This document shows positions 54,721 through 63,967 of a stretch of 64,000 nucleotides of DNA, one piece after another. Source of the stretch: Rhizobiaceae bacterium MnEN-MB40S (GTDB taxonomy: Bacteria > Pseudomonadota > Alphaproteobacteria > Rhizobiales > Rhizobiaceae); the NCBI GenBank assembly GCA_024343425.1, contig BRLC01000008.1, positions 1 to 64,000 of the forward strand, read 5' to 3'. The notes under the pieces are model-generated. The model was not told the origin of the DNA. It saw only the letters and a list, made by a program, of their open reading frames with translations, and did no database searches. Numbering within the stretch: the stretch's first letter is position 1; each line of letters begins with the position of its first letter. Made by a program: the position numbers and the translations under genes.

Positions 54721-56379
54721 TCAGTTCGCCAGATTGTTGACCTTGAAGTTGTCGCCGCGGAAGTCCATCGACTGCAGGCCGGACCAGGTCCAGTCGATAT
54801 TCTTCGGCTTGCCGTAGAAGATCGCGCTCTGATGCAGAACCGTGTAGGCGGGATCTTCACGCTCGGCGATCTCGAGCATCCGCTGGAAAGCCGCGCGGCG
54901 CTCCTCCAGATCCGTCGAGGTCTCAAGCTTGATGCAGAGTTCGTTGAACTCCTCGTTCGTCCACTCGCCGACCTGCTGCTGCTGGCCGTTCTGGCAATGC
55001 TGGTTGACGATCGAGGAAACCGGATCCGGGAACGGAGCCGAGTTCGACCAGTCGCGAACCATGCGCGGACCGGATTCGGTGTCGAAGATCTGCTGCCAGT
55101 TTTCCTTCATTTCCATCTGGATGTTCAGGCCGATCTGGCGGAAGGCTTCGGCGTTGATCTGCGCCGTCGACACCTGGTTGGTGTAGTAGTTGTTCAGAAC
55201 GCGCATGATGATCGGTTCGCCGTTGTAACCGGACTCCTGAACCAGCTTCCTTGCGAGTTCCGGGTCGTATTCCGGAACGGTCCAGTCCGACAGGTACATG
55301 TCGCCGTAATATTCCCACTGCAGTCCGGCCGGAACCGCCGTGCGGTCGCCCCACAGGGCGCTGACGATGGTGTCGCGATCGATCGCGTGCGTCATGGCCT
55401 GACGGATTTTCGGATTCTGCATCGGGCCGTTGTTCTTGTCGAACACCATCAGGCGGTGATTGGTGATCGGGCCGCCGACGACTTCGAACTTGGCGTCGTC
55501 CTCGATGGTCTTGATCTGGTCCGGAGGCACGTCGGTGATGAACTGGTACTCGCCGGAAAGCAGACCGTTGACGCGGCTGGCGACTTCCGGAACCACGACA
55601 AAGCGAAGCGTCTTGATCGGCGGCTCGCCGCCCCAGTAATCGTCATGGGCTTCGAGAACCAGAACGTTGTCCGGCTTGAAGTCGACCACCTTGTAGGGGC
55701 CGGTGCCAACAGGCTTGCGGGCGAAGTCCAGCCAGCTTTCGGCTTCCTGATAGGCGCGCTTGGAAAGGATTTCCGCGCCGTAGCGGGAGATGCGGCCTTC
55801 AAGCGTCGGATCCGGAACCGTGGAAACGAAACGCACGGTCATGTCGTCGACCTTCTCGACGCGGTCGAGATTGGGCCATGCGCGCTTGGCGACGGCCGCG
55901 ACTTCCGCCGGCGGAACCTTGCCGACCGAATTGGAGCTGGCGGTGTTCGTGAACAGCGTGTTGCCTTCCTTGCGGGCGGCTTCCTGCTCGTCGAGCTGGC
56001 CGAAACGCTCCTTGGAGAAAGTGAAGACAACGTCGTCTGCGGTCATGACGTCGCCATTGTGGAACTTGACGCCCGGGCGCAGCTTCAGCTCGACGGTCTT
56101 GTCGTCGATGCGCTTCCATTCCGTGGCGAGACCCGGCTTCTGCGGCAGGTCGGGCTGCTGGCGGTCGTAGTCGATCAGGGTTTCGAAGATCGAATAGAAG
56201 ACGCGGGCGCCCACATTCGACTGCTCGCGCAGCACGTCGAGCGCGCCGGCGTTGACGATCTGCTGGACGGCGACGGTGACGTCCGGACGTTCGTCCGAAA
56301 GCGCCGGCGAAGTAAAACAGGTCGTAGCGAGAAAAGTTGCGCCAAGAATCAGCGCAGCGTGCTTGCGCAGGTAGCTCAT
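54721..56379 (-). CDS. Second oligopeptide-type ABC transporter, solute-binding protein
   Basis: A 552-residue periplasmic binding protein of the SBP_bac_5 family. A signal peptide to about residue 28 (SPALSDERPD) precedes the family core: LATEWKRIDDKTVELKLRPGVKFHNGDVMTADDV (about 85-118) and RQAMTHAIDRDTIVSALWGD (about 325-345). It differs from the binding protein at 26440 in the binding-lobe regions, so the substrates probably differ. It is the first gene of its importer, upstream of a hairpin that may reduce read-through to the ATPase and permease genes. Confidence 0.93.
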   Translation of the reverse strand: MSYLRKHAALILGATFLATTCFTSPALSDERPDVTVAVQQIVNAGALDVLREQSNVGARVFYSIFETLIDYDRQQPDLPQKPGLATEWKRIDDKTVELKLRPGVKFHNGDVMTADDVVFTFSKERFGQLDEQEAARKEGNTLFTNTASSNSVGKVPPAEVAAVAKRAWPNLDRVEKVDDMTVRFVSTVPDPTLEGRISRYGAEILSKRAYQEAESWLDFARKPVGTGPYKVVDFKPDNVLVLEAHDDYWGGEPPIKTLRFVVVPEVASRVNGLLSGEYQFITDVPPDQIKTIEDDAKFEVVGGPITNHRLMVFDKNNGPMQNPKIRQAMTHAIDRDTIVSALWGDRTAVPAGLQWEYYGDMYLSDWTVPEYDPELARKLVQESGYNGEPIIMRVLNNYYTNQVSTAQINAEAFRQIGLNIQMEMKENWQQIFDTESGPRMVRDWSNSAPFPDPVSSIVNQHCQNGQQQQVGEWTNEEFNELCIKLETSTDLEERRAAFQRMLEIAEREDPAYTVLHQSAIFYGKPKNIDWTWSGLQSMDFRGDNFKVNNLAN

Positions 56380-56540
56380 TGAGTTGCCCTCGTAAGTGAT
56401 GTGATGAATTAAACTCCGACGCGTGGGAGGAAAGTTGCGTCAAGCCAACAATAATCAACGAATGTGACCCGATCTTTTCGGTGCGGTGACAGTTTTGTTA
56501 AACTGTTCACTAACGATAACTATCGGAACGCCATCGACTT

Positions 56541-58016
56541 TCAGACTTCTCTTCCACCGCCAAGCACGATGTTTGAACTTTCAACTTCCATACTGTCGAG
56601 CGACTGCCGAAACCCGTTGAACTCCGCCTCGACGCGTTTTCGGATGCTTTCAGGACGCGCCTGACCGGTTACGGCGGCGATCGGCTTGCCGGTCATCGTG
56701 TCAGGCGCCGAAACGCCCATCATGGCGAGAACCGTCGGCGCAATCGCGGTCAGGTCGGCGGCGTCGTCAATCTGTCCGACGCTTTCTACGCCGGCGCCGC
56801 CGAAGGCGAGCATCGTGTTGAGTTCGTGCGGGTTGAGCCCGCCATGCATGCCGCCGCAGACAGGAACGCCTACGCCGCCGGTGAACAGGCCGGTTCCGGG
56901 CGCGCCGGAAGCGTCCGGTGCCGCTGAGGACCGTGCGAGCCAGAAAAGATCGGGCGCGCGGGGATGATCGATCCCGATGAGCGAGTAGGCCAGCGTCCCG
57001 GCGATGGCGGCGTTTCCGTTTTCGCCGTCGCGCGAAAACACCATCCCGGTTTGCGGCATGTGCATCAGCGTGGCCGCCAGATCCTGCAGCCGTTTTGCGT
57101 CGGAGTTGACGAGGCTCAATCCGGACACTGATCCGTGGGTCGCAAGCACTTCCGCGCCCTCTTCCATGCGGTCGCTCGCCCTGAACCCGCGTTCCTTCAG
57201 CGCGCCGATCAGGTCGAACTCGCCCGTCATGCTGATCTGCCCGTGATCGCTCATGGCGACGACCAGCGTGTCGGCGGCGTCCGGACCACTGTAGATGGCG
57301 TCGAGGATCGAGCCGAAACAGGCGTCGACCTTGCGCGTCACGTCGAGTGAATCCCGGGAGCCGATCTGCCGGTAATGATAGGACGTGTCCGGCTCCGAGA
57401 ACCAGATCAGCGCGACGTCGGGCTGCAGGCGCGCAAGCACATGGTCCGTCAGCACGCGGGTCGCGTAGTCGGCCTCCAGGAATTTCGGCGCGCCGTTGCT
57501 GCGCGGCAGGGGTCCGAACCTTTCGACGACCTCGTCCACGGCCGCCGGCGTGCGGGTGAATTCACGGCCATGTATGGAAAAGGTCCACTGACCATTGTGG
57601 GACGCCCGGTGATTGACCAGATAGGCCGATCCGGCGGAACCCGAATGGACGACGCAATAGCTCTTTCCGGCCTTGGCGAGCGCGCATCCGAGACCGGCGG
57701 CCTCCACGAACCGCCCCTCATGAAACTTCTCCGCAAGCGCCAGATGATCCGCCCTCGACGTATCCAGCGCCGTATCGGCGATAACGGAGCGATGAAAAAA
57801 CGCGTTGTTGACGACGCCGTGCGTCTGCGGCTTCGATCCGGTGGCGAAGCTCGTCGTGGCGACGCGCGTCATTGACGGAAACACCGACCTCGCCTGTCTC
57901 AACCAGGCGCCGTCGGCTGCAAACCGCCAGAGGTTTGGCGTCAGCTCCTTGCTGACCATATCAGGCCGCAAACCGTCGAAAACACAAATTACCGCCTTGC
58001 GCGCCTGTATGCTCAT
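56541..58016 (-). CDS. Alkaline phosphatase superfamily enzyme (phosphodiesterase type)
   Basis: A 491-residue protein of the type I phosphodiesterase/nucleotide pyrophosphatase group. The metal residues fit: first Asp in VFDGLRPDMV (about residue 14), nucleophile Thr in SMTRVATTSFATG (T49 or nearby), EPDTSYHYRQIG (D and H), and MSDHGQ (D and H), with a further His in CGGMHGGLN. No signal peptide, so cytoplasmic. Such enzymes hydrolyse phosphodiesters or phosphonates, for example phosphonoacetate or nucleotide sugars. ATG at 58016 is used; the upstream in-frame extension is not conserved in character. It lies 161 bp upstream of the transporter genes on the same strand, so it may be co-regulated. 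Confidence 0.86.
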   Translation of the reverse strand: MSIQARKAVICVFDGLRPDMVSKELTPNLWRFAADGAWLRQARSVFPSMTRVATTSFATGSKPQTHGVVNNAFFHRSVIADTALDTSRADHLALAEKFHEGRFVEAAGLGCALAKAGKSYCVVHSGSAGSAYLVNHRASHNGQWTFSIHGREFTRTPAAVDEVVERFGPLPRSNGAPKFLEADYATRVLTDHVLARLQPDVALIWFSEPDTSYHYRQIGSRDSLDVTRKVDACFGSILDAIYSGPDAADTLVVAMSDHGQISMTGEFDLIGALKERGFRASDRMEEGAEVLATHGSVSGLSLVNSDAKRLQDLAATLMHMPQTGMVFSRDGENGNAAIAGTLAYSLIGIDHPRAPDLFWLARSSAAPDASGAPGTGLFTGGVGVPVCGGMHGGLNPHELNTMLAFGGAGVESVGQIDDAADLTAIAPTVLAMMGVSAPDTMTGKPIAAVTGQARPESIRKRVEAEFNGFRQSLDSMEVESSNIVLGGGREV

Positions 58017-58265
58017 GATCGCCGTGTGTGATATTGCTATGCAGAATGACAGCAAGAGCCTAGGCGCAGTTTGTGACAGTATTTATACCGGCTGATTTCC
58101 ACCGTTCCGGCTCCACAGGCCGCCGTTCATCGCATCATAATTCTGAAATCAAACTGCAATCCGTCTGTCATCGGTTTGTGATCATGTGAAGGATGTGCCT
58201 CCGCAGGCGCATTGTCTGTTCCGCGGTCGTTTGACCGACCGCCCTTCCCGTTACGAGGATCTCTG

Positions 58266-59084
58266 ATGAGTGAATTACCGATTGTCGGCGCGGCCATGAC
58301 GCTCGACTACTACGAAATACATCGCGACCTGATGCTGGAGCTTCCCCGCGACCTCGAAATCCAGGATTTCTTCTCCGCCGACCTCCTCGAAGGCGACTGG
58401 CAGTCCGCCGCGGCGCGTGCGAAGCAGCTTCTGGACGGTCATGAAGGCCGGATTGGCGTCCACGGCCCGTTCTGGGGCTTCACCATCGCCTCGCAGGATC
58501 CGGACATCCGCGCCGTCGTCCAGAAACGGTTCATGCAGGGCCTCGACGTCTGCGAAACCATTGGCGCAAACCAGATGGTCATCCACTCGCCCTACACGAC
58601 GTGGGACTACAACAATCTCGACAACTACGCCGAAGGGCGCGCGCAGCTCGTCGAGCGGTGTCATGAAACCCTCGCGGACGTCGTCAAGCGCGCCGAAGAC
58701 ATCGGCTGCGTGCTTGTCATCGAAAACATCGAGGACAAGGATCCCCACGCCCGTGTCGAATTGTGCCGCAGCTTCGATTCCGACAGCGTCAGGGTCTCGA
58801 TCGACACCGGACACGCCTTCTACGCGCACGGCTCAACCGGCGCGCCGCCCGTCGACTACTACGTGCATGCCGCCGGAAACCTGCTCAACCACATCCACCT
58901 GCAGGACGCCGACGGCTACGCCGATCGCCACTGGAGCCTCGGCGAAGGAACAATCTGCTGGAAATCCGTCTTCGCAGCCCTCGGGCTCCTGGACTCCAAT
59001 CCGCGCCTGATCATCGAGATCCGCGACAAGTCGAAAATACCGGATTCCGTCGCCTACCTGCAGGCCCAGGGCCTCGCCCGATAA
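58266..59084 (+). CDS. Sugar phosphate isomerase/epimerase (TIM-barrel)
   Basis: A 272-residue protein of the AP endonuclease 2/xylose-isomerase-like TIM-barrel family. Conserved metal-binding residues fit VIENIEDKD (Glu), SIDTGHAF (Asp and His), and NHIHLQDADGY (His), and a late Glu in LIIEIRDKS. Members isomerise or epimerise sugars and sugar phosphates. ATG at 58266 follows cgagga; a TTG at 58212 is an alternative. It is divergent from the phosphodiesterase-type gene, so the two may share a promoter region with the second importer. Substrate unknown. Confidence 0.87.
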   Translation: MSELPIVGAAMTLDYYEIHRDLMLELPRDLEIQDFFSADLLEGDWQSAAARAKQLLDGHEGRIGVHGPFWGFTIASQDPDIRAVVQKRFMQGLDVCETIGANQMVIHSPYTTWDYNNLDNYAEGRAQLVERCHETLADVVKRAEDIGCVLVIENIEDKDPHARVELCRSFDSDSVRVSIDTGHAFYAHGSTGAPPVDYYVHAAGNLLNHIHLQDADGYADRHWSLGEGTICWKSVFAALGLLDSNPRLIIEIRDKSKIPDSVAYLQAQGLAR

Positions 59085-59439
59085 CACCGACAATTTCCCA
59101 CCGATCTATCCCCGCGCCCAGGCGCGGGGTTCCCATGCGCCTCTCGGCCGGCCCGAGATTCGCGGGCAGAACTGCGGATCGAACACCCATAAAGGGCGTT
59201 CGGTCGGATATGTTTCCATCTAAAACCCTGATTGAGCAGCACCTCAGAATGGATCGCGGATCTGCGTCCGCGATGAGGAGAAAATCAAAGTCCATGTGAA
59301 AAACTAGCGCAGCGAATGCTGCGGACACCGGACTTTCCGTTCCTGCCCGCCTCCCCAACTTTCCTCATCCCGCACTTGATGCGGGATCCAGAACGGCCTC
59401 TCGGCATATACAAAACTAGCGGAATGTCCCTGAGCAACC
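59085..59439. other. Intergenic region with hairpins and a REP-like palindrome
   Basis: CCCCGCGCC-CA-GGCGCGGGG at 59110-59129 is a strong hairpin shortly after the TIM-barrel gene and may act as its terminator. ATCCCGCA (59367-59374) and TGCGGGAT (59380-59387) flank a 5-nt loop inside a REP-like intergenic element. No gene was recognised. Confidence 0.6.
59363..59394. repeat. REP-like intergenic palindrome
   Basis: CTCATCCCGCACTTGATGCG, with the rest of the element continuing GGATCCAG, matches the style of interspersed palindromes common in alphaproteobacterial intergenic regions. The 8-bp stem is perfect. Only one copy is in this window, so membership of a repeat family is by resemblance. 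Confidence 0.55.
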
Positions 59440-60726
59440 TCACGCCGTTTCATCAAGCTCCGGTTCGTAGCGGCCCTTGAAGCGCTCGAATATGCCGATG
59501 GTGCGCCTCGCAATGCCCGTCCAGCCGAACTGGCGGCGGGCGAAGCGCGCGCCTTCGACGACAAGCGTGTCGCGAAGCCAGGGATATTGCATAGCCATGT
59601 TGATCATGGTCGCGAATTCGGCGGGACGCGTCGGGTCGGCGACAAGCGCGTGCCGGCCGAATTCGATCTGGTCGAAAAGGCCCCCGCGCGTCGTCAGCAC
59701 CGTCGGCGTGCCGCAGGCCATCGCCTCCACCGCCGTCATGCCGAAGGGTTCGTAGCGCGACGGAAGGGCGAAGACGCCAGCGGCGCGATAATAGTCCGCC
59801 AGGTCGTCGTCCGCCACGTAACCGCGCCAATCCACGCTGTCGGCCACGCCGATCTCCGCAGCCTTCTTTTTCCAGCGCGTCAAAAGCTTCTTGTCCGCGG
59901 CGGAATTGGCGCCCGCGGCGAGCACAAGACGCGCTTTCGGCTGCAGCGCCTTCAAGGTCGGCAGCGCGTCGATGATCAGATCATATCCCTTGTTGGTCGC
60001 AGCCCGCCCCACGACATAGACGTCGGTCGGTTTCAGATCGTGCTTCAGGCGAATTTCCTTCAGCTTCTGCGGCGGAACCGGCGTGAACCGCTGTTCGTCG
60101 ATGCCCGGAGGAATCATCGTGATGTTCTCCCGCGGCATGTCGTACTGTTTCTCGATGAGCTGGACCTGATGTTCGCTCGTCGCAATGATGTGATCGCAAT
60201 TGCGATAAAGCACGAATTCCTTCTGGATCCGTTCGTCGAAGCGGTAATCGGCGAAGTCGGCCTCGTTGGCGCCCTTCATCGTCTTCGCCTTCCACCAGCC
60301 GAGGGAATGCGGCGTGTGGATATGCGGGATCTGAAGCTCTTCTGCGATTTTCTGGCCCGACACGCCGGCGTCCCAGTAGTGGCTGTTGACGATATCGTAG
60401 TGCAGCTTGCGCGCCCGCACCGCGGCCAGCAGGTTGCTGACGAAATCGCCGTACCAGTCGTGCATGTCCTCCTTGCGGATAAAATCCGGTCCGCCGAACG
60501 GAATGCGCCAGATGCGCAGATTGTCGTTGATGCGATCCTCGGCCGGCTGGTCCTCGAACTGACGGGTGACGACGTCGACCCGGTAGCCGAGCCGCGCAAA
60601 GCGCTTGGCCAGTTCGAGCACGAAAACGACCTGGCCTCCCGTGTCCGGCTTGCCGAGCTCGGGAGAGCCCGCCACATAGCCGTGCAGGGAAATCATCATC
60701 AATGAGCCAAGAGTGTTTTCGGGCAT
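59440..60726 (-). CDS. mfpsA: Mannosylfructose-phosphate synthase-like glycosyltransferase
   Basis: A 428-residue GT4-family glycosyltransferase. MMISLHGYVAGSPELGKPDTGGQVVFVLELAKRF, HSLGWWKAKTMKG and SRYEPFGMTAVEAMACGTPTV closely match the Agrobacterium mannosylfructose-phosphate synthase and, more distantly, sucrose-phosphate synthases. The reaction joins GDP-mannose and fructose 6-phosphate to mannosylfructose 6-phosphate. The phosphatase gene upstream on the same strand completes the pathway to the compatible solute mannosylfructose. A sucrose-phosphate synthase role is the main alternative. ATG at 60726 fits the family start. Confidence 0.82.
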   Translation of the reverse strand: MPENTLGSLMMISLHGYVAGSPELGKPDTGGQVVFVLELAKRFARLGYRVDVVTRQFEDQPAEDRINDNLRIWRIPFGGPDFIRKEDMHDWYGDFVSNLLAAVRARKLHYDIVNSHYWDAGVSGQKIAEELQIPHIHTPHSLGWWKAKTMKGANEADFADYRFDERIQKEFVLYRNCDHIIATSEHQVQLIEKQYDMPRENITMIPPGIDEQRFTPVPPQKLKEIRLKHDLKPTDVYVVGRAATNKGYDLIIDALPTLKALQPKARLVLAAGANSAADKKLLTRWKKKAAEIGVADSVDWRGYVADDDLADYYRAAGVFALPSRYEPFGMTAVEAMACGTPTVLTTRGGLFDQIEFGRHALVADPTRPAEFATMINMAMQYPWLRDTLVVEGARFARRQFGWTGIARRTIGIFERFKGRYEPELDETA

Positions 60727-60762
60727 GAAGGGTCCTTTCGATCAAGCGAAAGCGCGGCCCCT

Positions 60763-61488
60763 TTAAGCTGAAATCACACCGAAATGCCTGAGGCCTTCGA
60801 GTACTCCCGCGGCGTGGTTTCGGGTCGCGCGGTAACTTGTGTTAACGGGCATCGCGTCGAGGAGTTCCATGCGGGCGTTGCCCACTGCGATGGCCCCGGA
60901 TGCGACCTGGAACATGGCCAGATCGTTCTGAGAGTCACCTGCAACTATAAGGCGCTCGGTGGAGATTCCAAGGAAACCGGCGAGAAAAATCGCCGCATTG
61001 TCCTTGCCGGCGAGCGACGGGATGATATCGAAATCGTCAGCGCCGGAGGCGATGAACCGGCAATCCGCGCCCGTTTCAGCAAGAATTTCACGGACATGAT
61101 CCTGCGGCTCTCCGCGCGGCACGGCGAAGCTCACCTTGTAGCGCGTCTGGAATTCCGGCGCATGCGGCCGATGCCCTTCAGCCTCCACGATGCGGAAAAT
61201 CTCGTCGCGGGGCCAGCCGCTGAACCGCGAGTCCCAATCGCCAAGCAACGCCCCGTCGACGCGGATTTCGGTCCCCATCGCGGTGATGCAGGCGTCCGCT
61301 TCAAAGCCCGGCGGAAATTCGGTTTCGATGGTTCTGTCGACGCTCGCCGAGGGACGGCTGGAATTGAGCGCGAAACGCACGGTGTCGCGATGCGCGGCGA
61401 GGACGCGCGTCAGATCACGAAGCGCCTGCGCGTCTCCGGTCAGCGTGTCGTCGATGTCGCTGACGACGAGATAAGGCGCGCGCGTCAT
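60763..61488 (-). CDS. mfppB: Mannosylfructose-6-phosphate phosphatase-like HAD hydrolase
   Basis: A 241-residue HAD-family (sucrose-phosphatase type) enzyme. The catalytic D11-I-D13-D-T lies in VVSDIDDTLTGD, and GDSQNDLAMF is the conserved motif IV. It removes the phosphate from mannosylfructose 6-phosphate (or sucrose 6-phosphate). It lies 36 bp before the synthase gene and overlaps the glycosidase-like gene upstream by 4 bp, so the three genes form one operon on the minus strand. Confidence 0.83.
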   Translation of the reverse strand: MTRAPYLVVSDIDDTLTGDAQALRDLTRVLAAHRDTVRFALNSSRPSASVDRTIETEFPPGFEADACITAMGTEIRVDGALLGDWDSRFSGWPRDEIFRIVEAEGHRPHAPEFQTRYKVSFAVPRGEPQDHVREILAETGADCRFIASGADDFDIIPSLAGKDNAAIFLAGFLGISTERLIVAGDSQNDLAMFQVASGAIAVGNARMELLDAMPVNTSYRATRNHAAGVLEGLRHFGVISA

Positions 61489-63035
61489 AGCTCGCTGGCC
61501 GGACCCGGTCCAATGATCTCCGCGTCGACGGGACGCGTGGCCGTGTACACGCTGTCCTGCTCGGTGGTCGGTCGACTGAGCGACTGCATGACGACGTCGT
61601 CAAGTTTGAGATTGGCCGATTCCGTGTAGAAGCCGACATGCCCCTCGTGAAAACCGTCATCGACGAGGCTCAGCGTCACCTGACCGTTGATCGACAATTC
61701 GAGATACATGCCATGGCAGACAATTTCGATTTCCCAGCCGCCCTGCATGATGTTCGACAGAAAATAGCCGGTCTGCAGCGTCTGGTAGGTGAAGGCGTGC
61801 TCGAACTCCGGCGTCGGATTGGCGCCCCAGTGCCGGATCTGCGCAATACCCTTGACGAGGTCGAGCGACAGGTAATAGCCGTCCCCCTCTTCCGAAACGC
61901 GTATCACCATGCCGCATTTGCCGAGCCCCGCCAGTTCCATGCGCGCGCGCAGGCGAAAGTCCTGCCGCAGGCCCGGCAGCAAAAACGCCTCGTAGCCGCT
62001 CGGGCACAGAATGTGCATGCCGTCGTCCAGGTCCTCGACGCGGGCGTGCGGATTGTCGAACAGCATGGAGATCTGGCCGGGGTCGCTGATCGTTTCGCAA
62101 ACGCAGACCAGAGCGTCAAATCCGCTGAAGGATTTCAGATGCAGCCTGCCGTCCTTGCCTGAAACGATCTCCTTCGGCGGCGGCAGCAGCCTCGTGATGA
62201 TGTCGCGGCCGTAGAGCGTTTCCTTCCGGGAGAAGAAGTTGAAGAGCAGGTATTTGCCCTCGTAGCAGCAGATCCTGGCGGCGTAGTTGCCTTCCGGCAG
62301 CAGCACATTGTCGTAGAAGTTTTCGTAAGGCCCCTCGATCCCGTCCGACCACCAGTAGTGAACCTTCGTGTCTTCGCGTATGGATCCGAGCAGGAAGTAG
62401 CGGTCCTTGATGCGGATGAGGTTGGGCACCTCGATGTCGTCGTAGAGGCCTGGCCGATGCAACGGCTTGTCGAACACGAAGACGTCCGGCTCAACCTCCC
62501 GCGCAAGCCCCACGCAACCGCGACGGATGATCGGCCCCTCGTTGATCCGCGCCGACGACAACAGCAGCCGCTCGCCGCTTTCCTCGTCGCGATAGAAGAA
62601 CGGGTCACGGAAGCTCACCCATTTGCGGCCTTCATCGGCGCTGGATTCATAAAACCGGCCGTCGATTTCCAGCGGGTAATTGCCGTTGTCGCAGCGCTTC
62701 CAGTGGTAGAGATCGTCCGACCGCGCAAGCCCGACGCGCTGCACCCGGCCGAATTCCGCTCGGGAAAGCCCGGTGTAGAACATCCGCCACGAACCCGGTT
62801 TTTCGGGGTCGGGAGACACGTGCATCGTCCACAGCATGTCGTCGTCCCATTCGCCGGGTTCGCCGACGAACAGGGCGTTGCGAACCCGGTTCCACGCCAT
62901 CCCGTCCTTGCTCACCGCATGGGCGATGAAGTCGTGATTGGGCAGGACGAGATGAAAGAGGTGATAGACGCCCTCATGGCAGACGATATCGACATCGCCG
63001 ATGTCGGAGCGAAGAAATCCGTGCGAAGCGTACAT
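61485..63035 (-). CDS. GH32/GH43-like five-bladed propeller glycosidase in the mannosylfructose operon
   Basis: A 516-residue protein. The N-terminal half resembles the clan-J five-bladed beta-propeller: DIGDVDIVCHEGVYHLFHLV (aspartates 11-16 as possible nucleophile), AHAVSKDGMAWNRV, the RDP motif at R143-D144-P145, and E202-V-P as the acid/base candidate. The C-terminal part (about 330-500) is a beta-sandwich with KCGMVIRVSEEGDGYYLSLDL, like GH32 enzymes. It could hydrolyse the fructosyl bond of mannosylfructose or sucrose, making the operon both build and break the solute. No signal peptide, so cytoplasmic. ATG at 63035 is the start. Confidence 0.7.
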   Translation of the reverse strand: MYASHGFLRSDIGDVDIVCHEGVYHLFHLVLPNHDFIAHAVSKDGMAWNRVRNALFVGEPGEWDDDMLWTMHVSPDPEKPGSWRMFYTGLSRAEFGRVQRVGLARSDDLYHWKRCDNGNYPLEIDGRFYESSADEGRKWVSFRDPFFYRDEESGERLLLSSARINEGPIIRRGCVGLAREVEPDVFVFDKPLHRPGLYDDIEVPNLIRIKDRYFLLGSIREDTKVHYWWSDGIEGPYENFYDNVLLPEGNYAARICCYEGKYLLFNFFSRKETLYGRDIITRLLPPPKEIVSGKDGRLHLKSFSGFDALVCVCETISDPGQISMLFDNPHARVEDLDDGMHILCPSGYEAFLLPGLRQDFRLRARMELAGLGKCGMVIRVSEEGDGYYLSLDLVKGIAQIRHWGANPTPEFEHAFTYQTLQTGYFLSNIMQGGWEIEIVCHGMYLELSINGQVTLSLVDDGFHEGHVGFYTESANLKLDDVVMQSLSRPTTEQDSVYTATRPVDAEIIGPGPASEL

Positions 63036-63109
63036 GTCGGCGATACTGACCCGATTTGCTGAGCCGTGTAAACAACATGGCGGTTGTCGAACCGGAATTC
63101 AGCGCCTTT

Positions 63110-63967
63110 CTACTCCGGAAAGACCACCGTCTTGGCGCCGTTCATGAAGACCCGGTCCTGCAGGTAGTATCGCACCGCGCGGGCAAGCACCCGCCTCTCG
63201 ATGTCCCGCCCCTTGCGAACCAGACCCTCGGGCGTGTCGCGATGACTGATCCGTTCGACGTCCTGTTCGATGATCGGTCCCTCGTCGAGATCTCCGGTGA
63301 CGAAATGCGCCGTTGCGCCGATCAGTTTCACGCCGCGCTCATGCGCCTGGTGATAGGGCCGCGCGCCCTTGAAACCCGGCAAAAACGAGTGGTGGATATT
63401 GATGCATTTGCCCGACAGGCTGCGCGACATCTGGTCCGACAATATCTGCATGTAGCGGGCCAGCACGACCAGTTCTGCGCCGGTTTCCTCGATCAGATCG
63501 GTGATCTGCTGTTCCTGCTGCGGCTTGGTTTCCTTGGTGATCGGCAGATGATGGAACGGAATGTCTCCCATCGTGATCTGCTTGTAGGTGTCCCGCGGAT
63601 AGTTTGAAATGATGCCGACCACGTCCATTTCGAGGTCGCCGCTACGCCAGCGATAAAGAAGATCGCCCAGGCAATGGTCGAAACGCGACGCGAGCAGCAG
63701 CACCTTGCGGCGGTGTTCGCGGTCCCGAAGCGTCCACTCCATGTCGAGTTCGCTCATCACCGGTTCCAGAACCGCCCTCACCTCGTCCAGCGTGACCGTG
63801 TCGTGGTTGAACACCATGCGCACGAAAAACCGGCCGCTCTCCGTATCGTCGAATTGCTGGGAATCGAGAATGTTGCAACCGAGCCCGTAAACCGCGGTGG
63901 AAACGGCAGAAACGATGCCCGGACGATTGACGCAATGGGCGGCGAGAATGAAGCGGTTGGAATCCAT
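63110..63967 (-). CDS. purU: Formyltetrahydrofolate deformylase
   Basis: A 285-residue enzyme of normal length. An N-terminal ACT domain (residues 1-80, [20 protein letters not shown]) is followed by the formyltransferase-like domain with the catalytic Asn190-His region in [20 protein letters not shown] and Asp228 in [12 protein letters not shown]. It hydrolyses 10-formyl-THF to THF and formate, balancing one-carbon pools. It is upstream of the mannosylfructose operon on the same strand, 75 bp apart, with no known functional tie. Confidence 0.95.
   Translation of the reverse strand: MDSNRFILAAHCVNRPGIVSAVSTAVYGLGCNILDSQQFDDTESGRFFVRMVFNHDTVTLDEVRAVLEPVMSELDMEWTLRDREHRRKVLLLASRFDHCLGDLLYRWRSGDLEMDVVGIISNYPRDTYKQITMGDIPFHHLPITKETKPQQEQQITDLIEETGAELVVLARYMQILSDQMSRSLSGKCINIHHSFLPGFKGARPYHQAHERGVKLIGATAHFVTGDLDEGPIIEQDVERISHRDTPEGLVRKGRDIERRVLARAVRYYLQDRVFMNGAKTVVFPE

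Noticed and set aside
54556..56382. 608-codon plus-strand frame opposite the solute-binding protein gene
   Set aside because: It is an antisense frame of a well-supported SBP_bac_5 gene and shows no recognisable domain.
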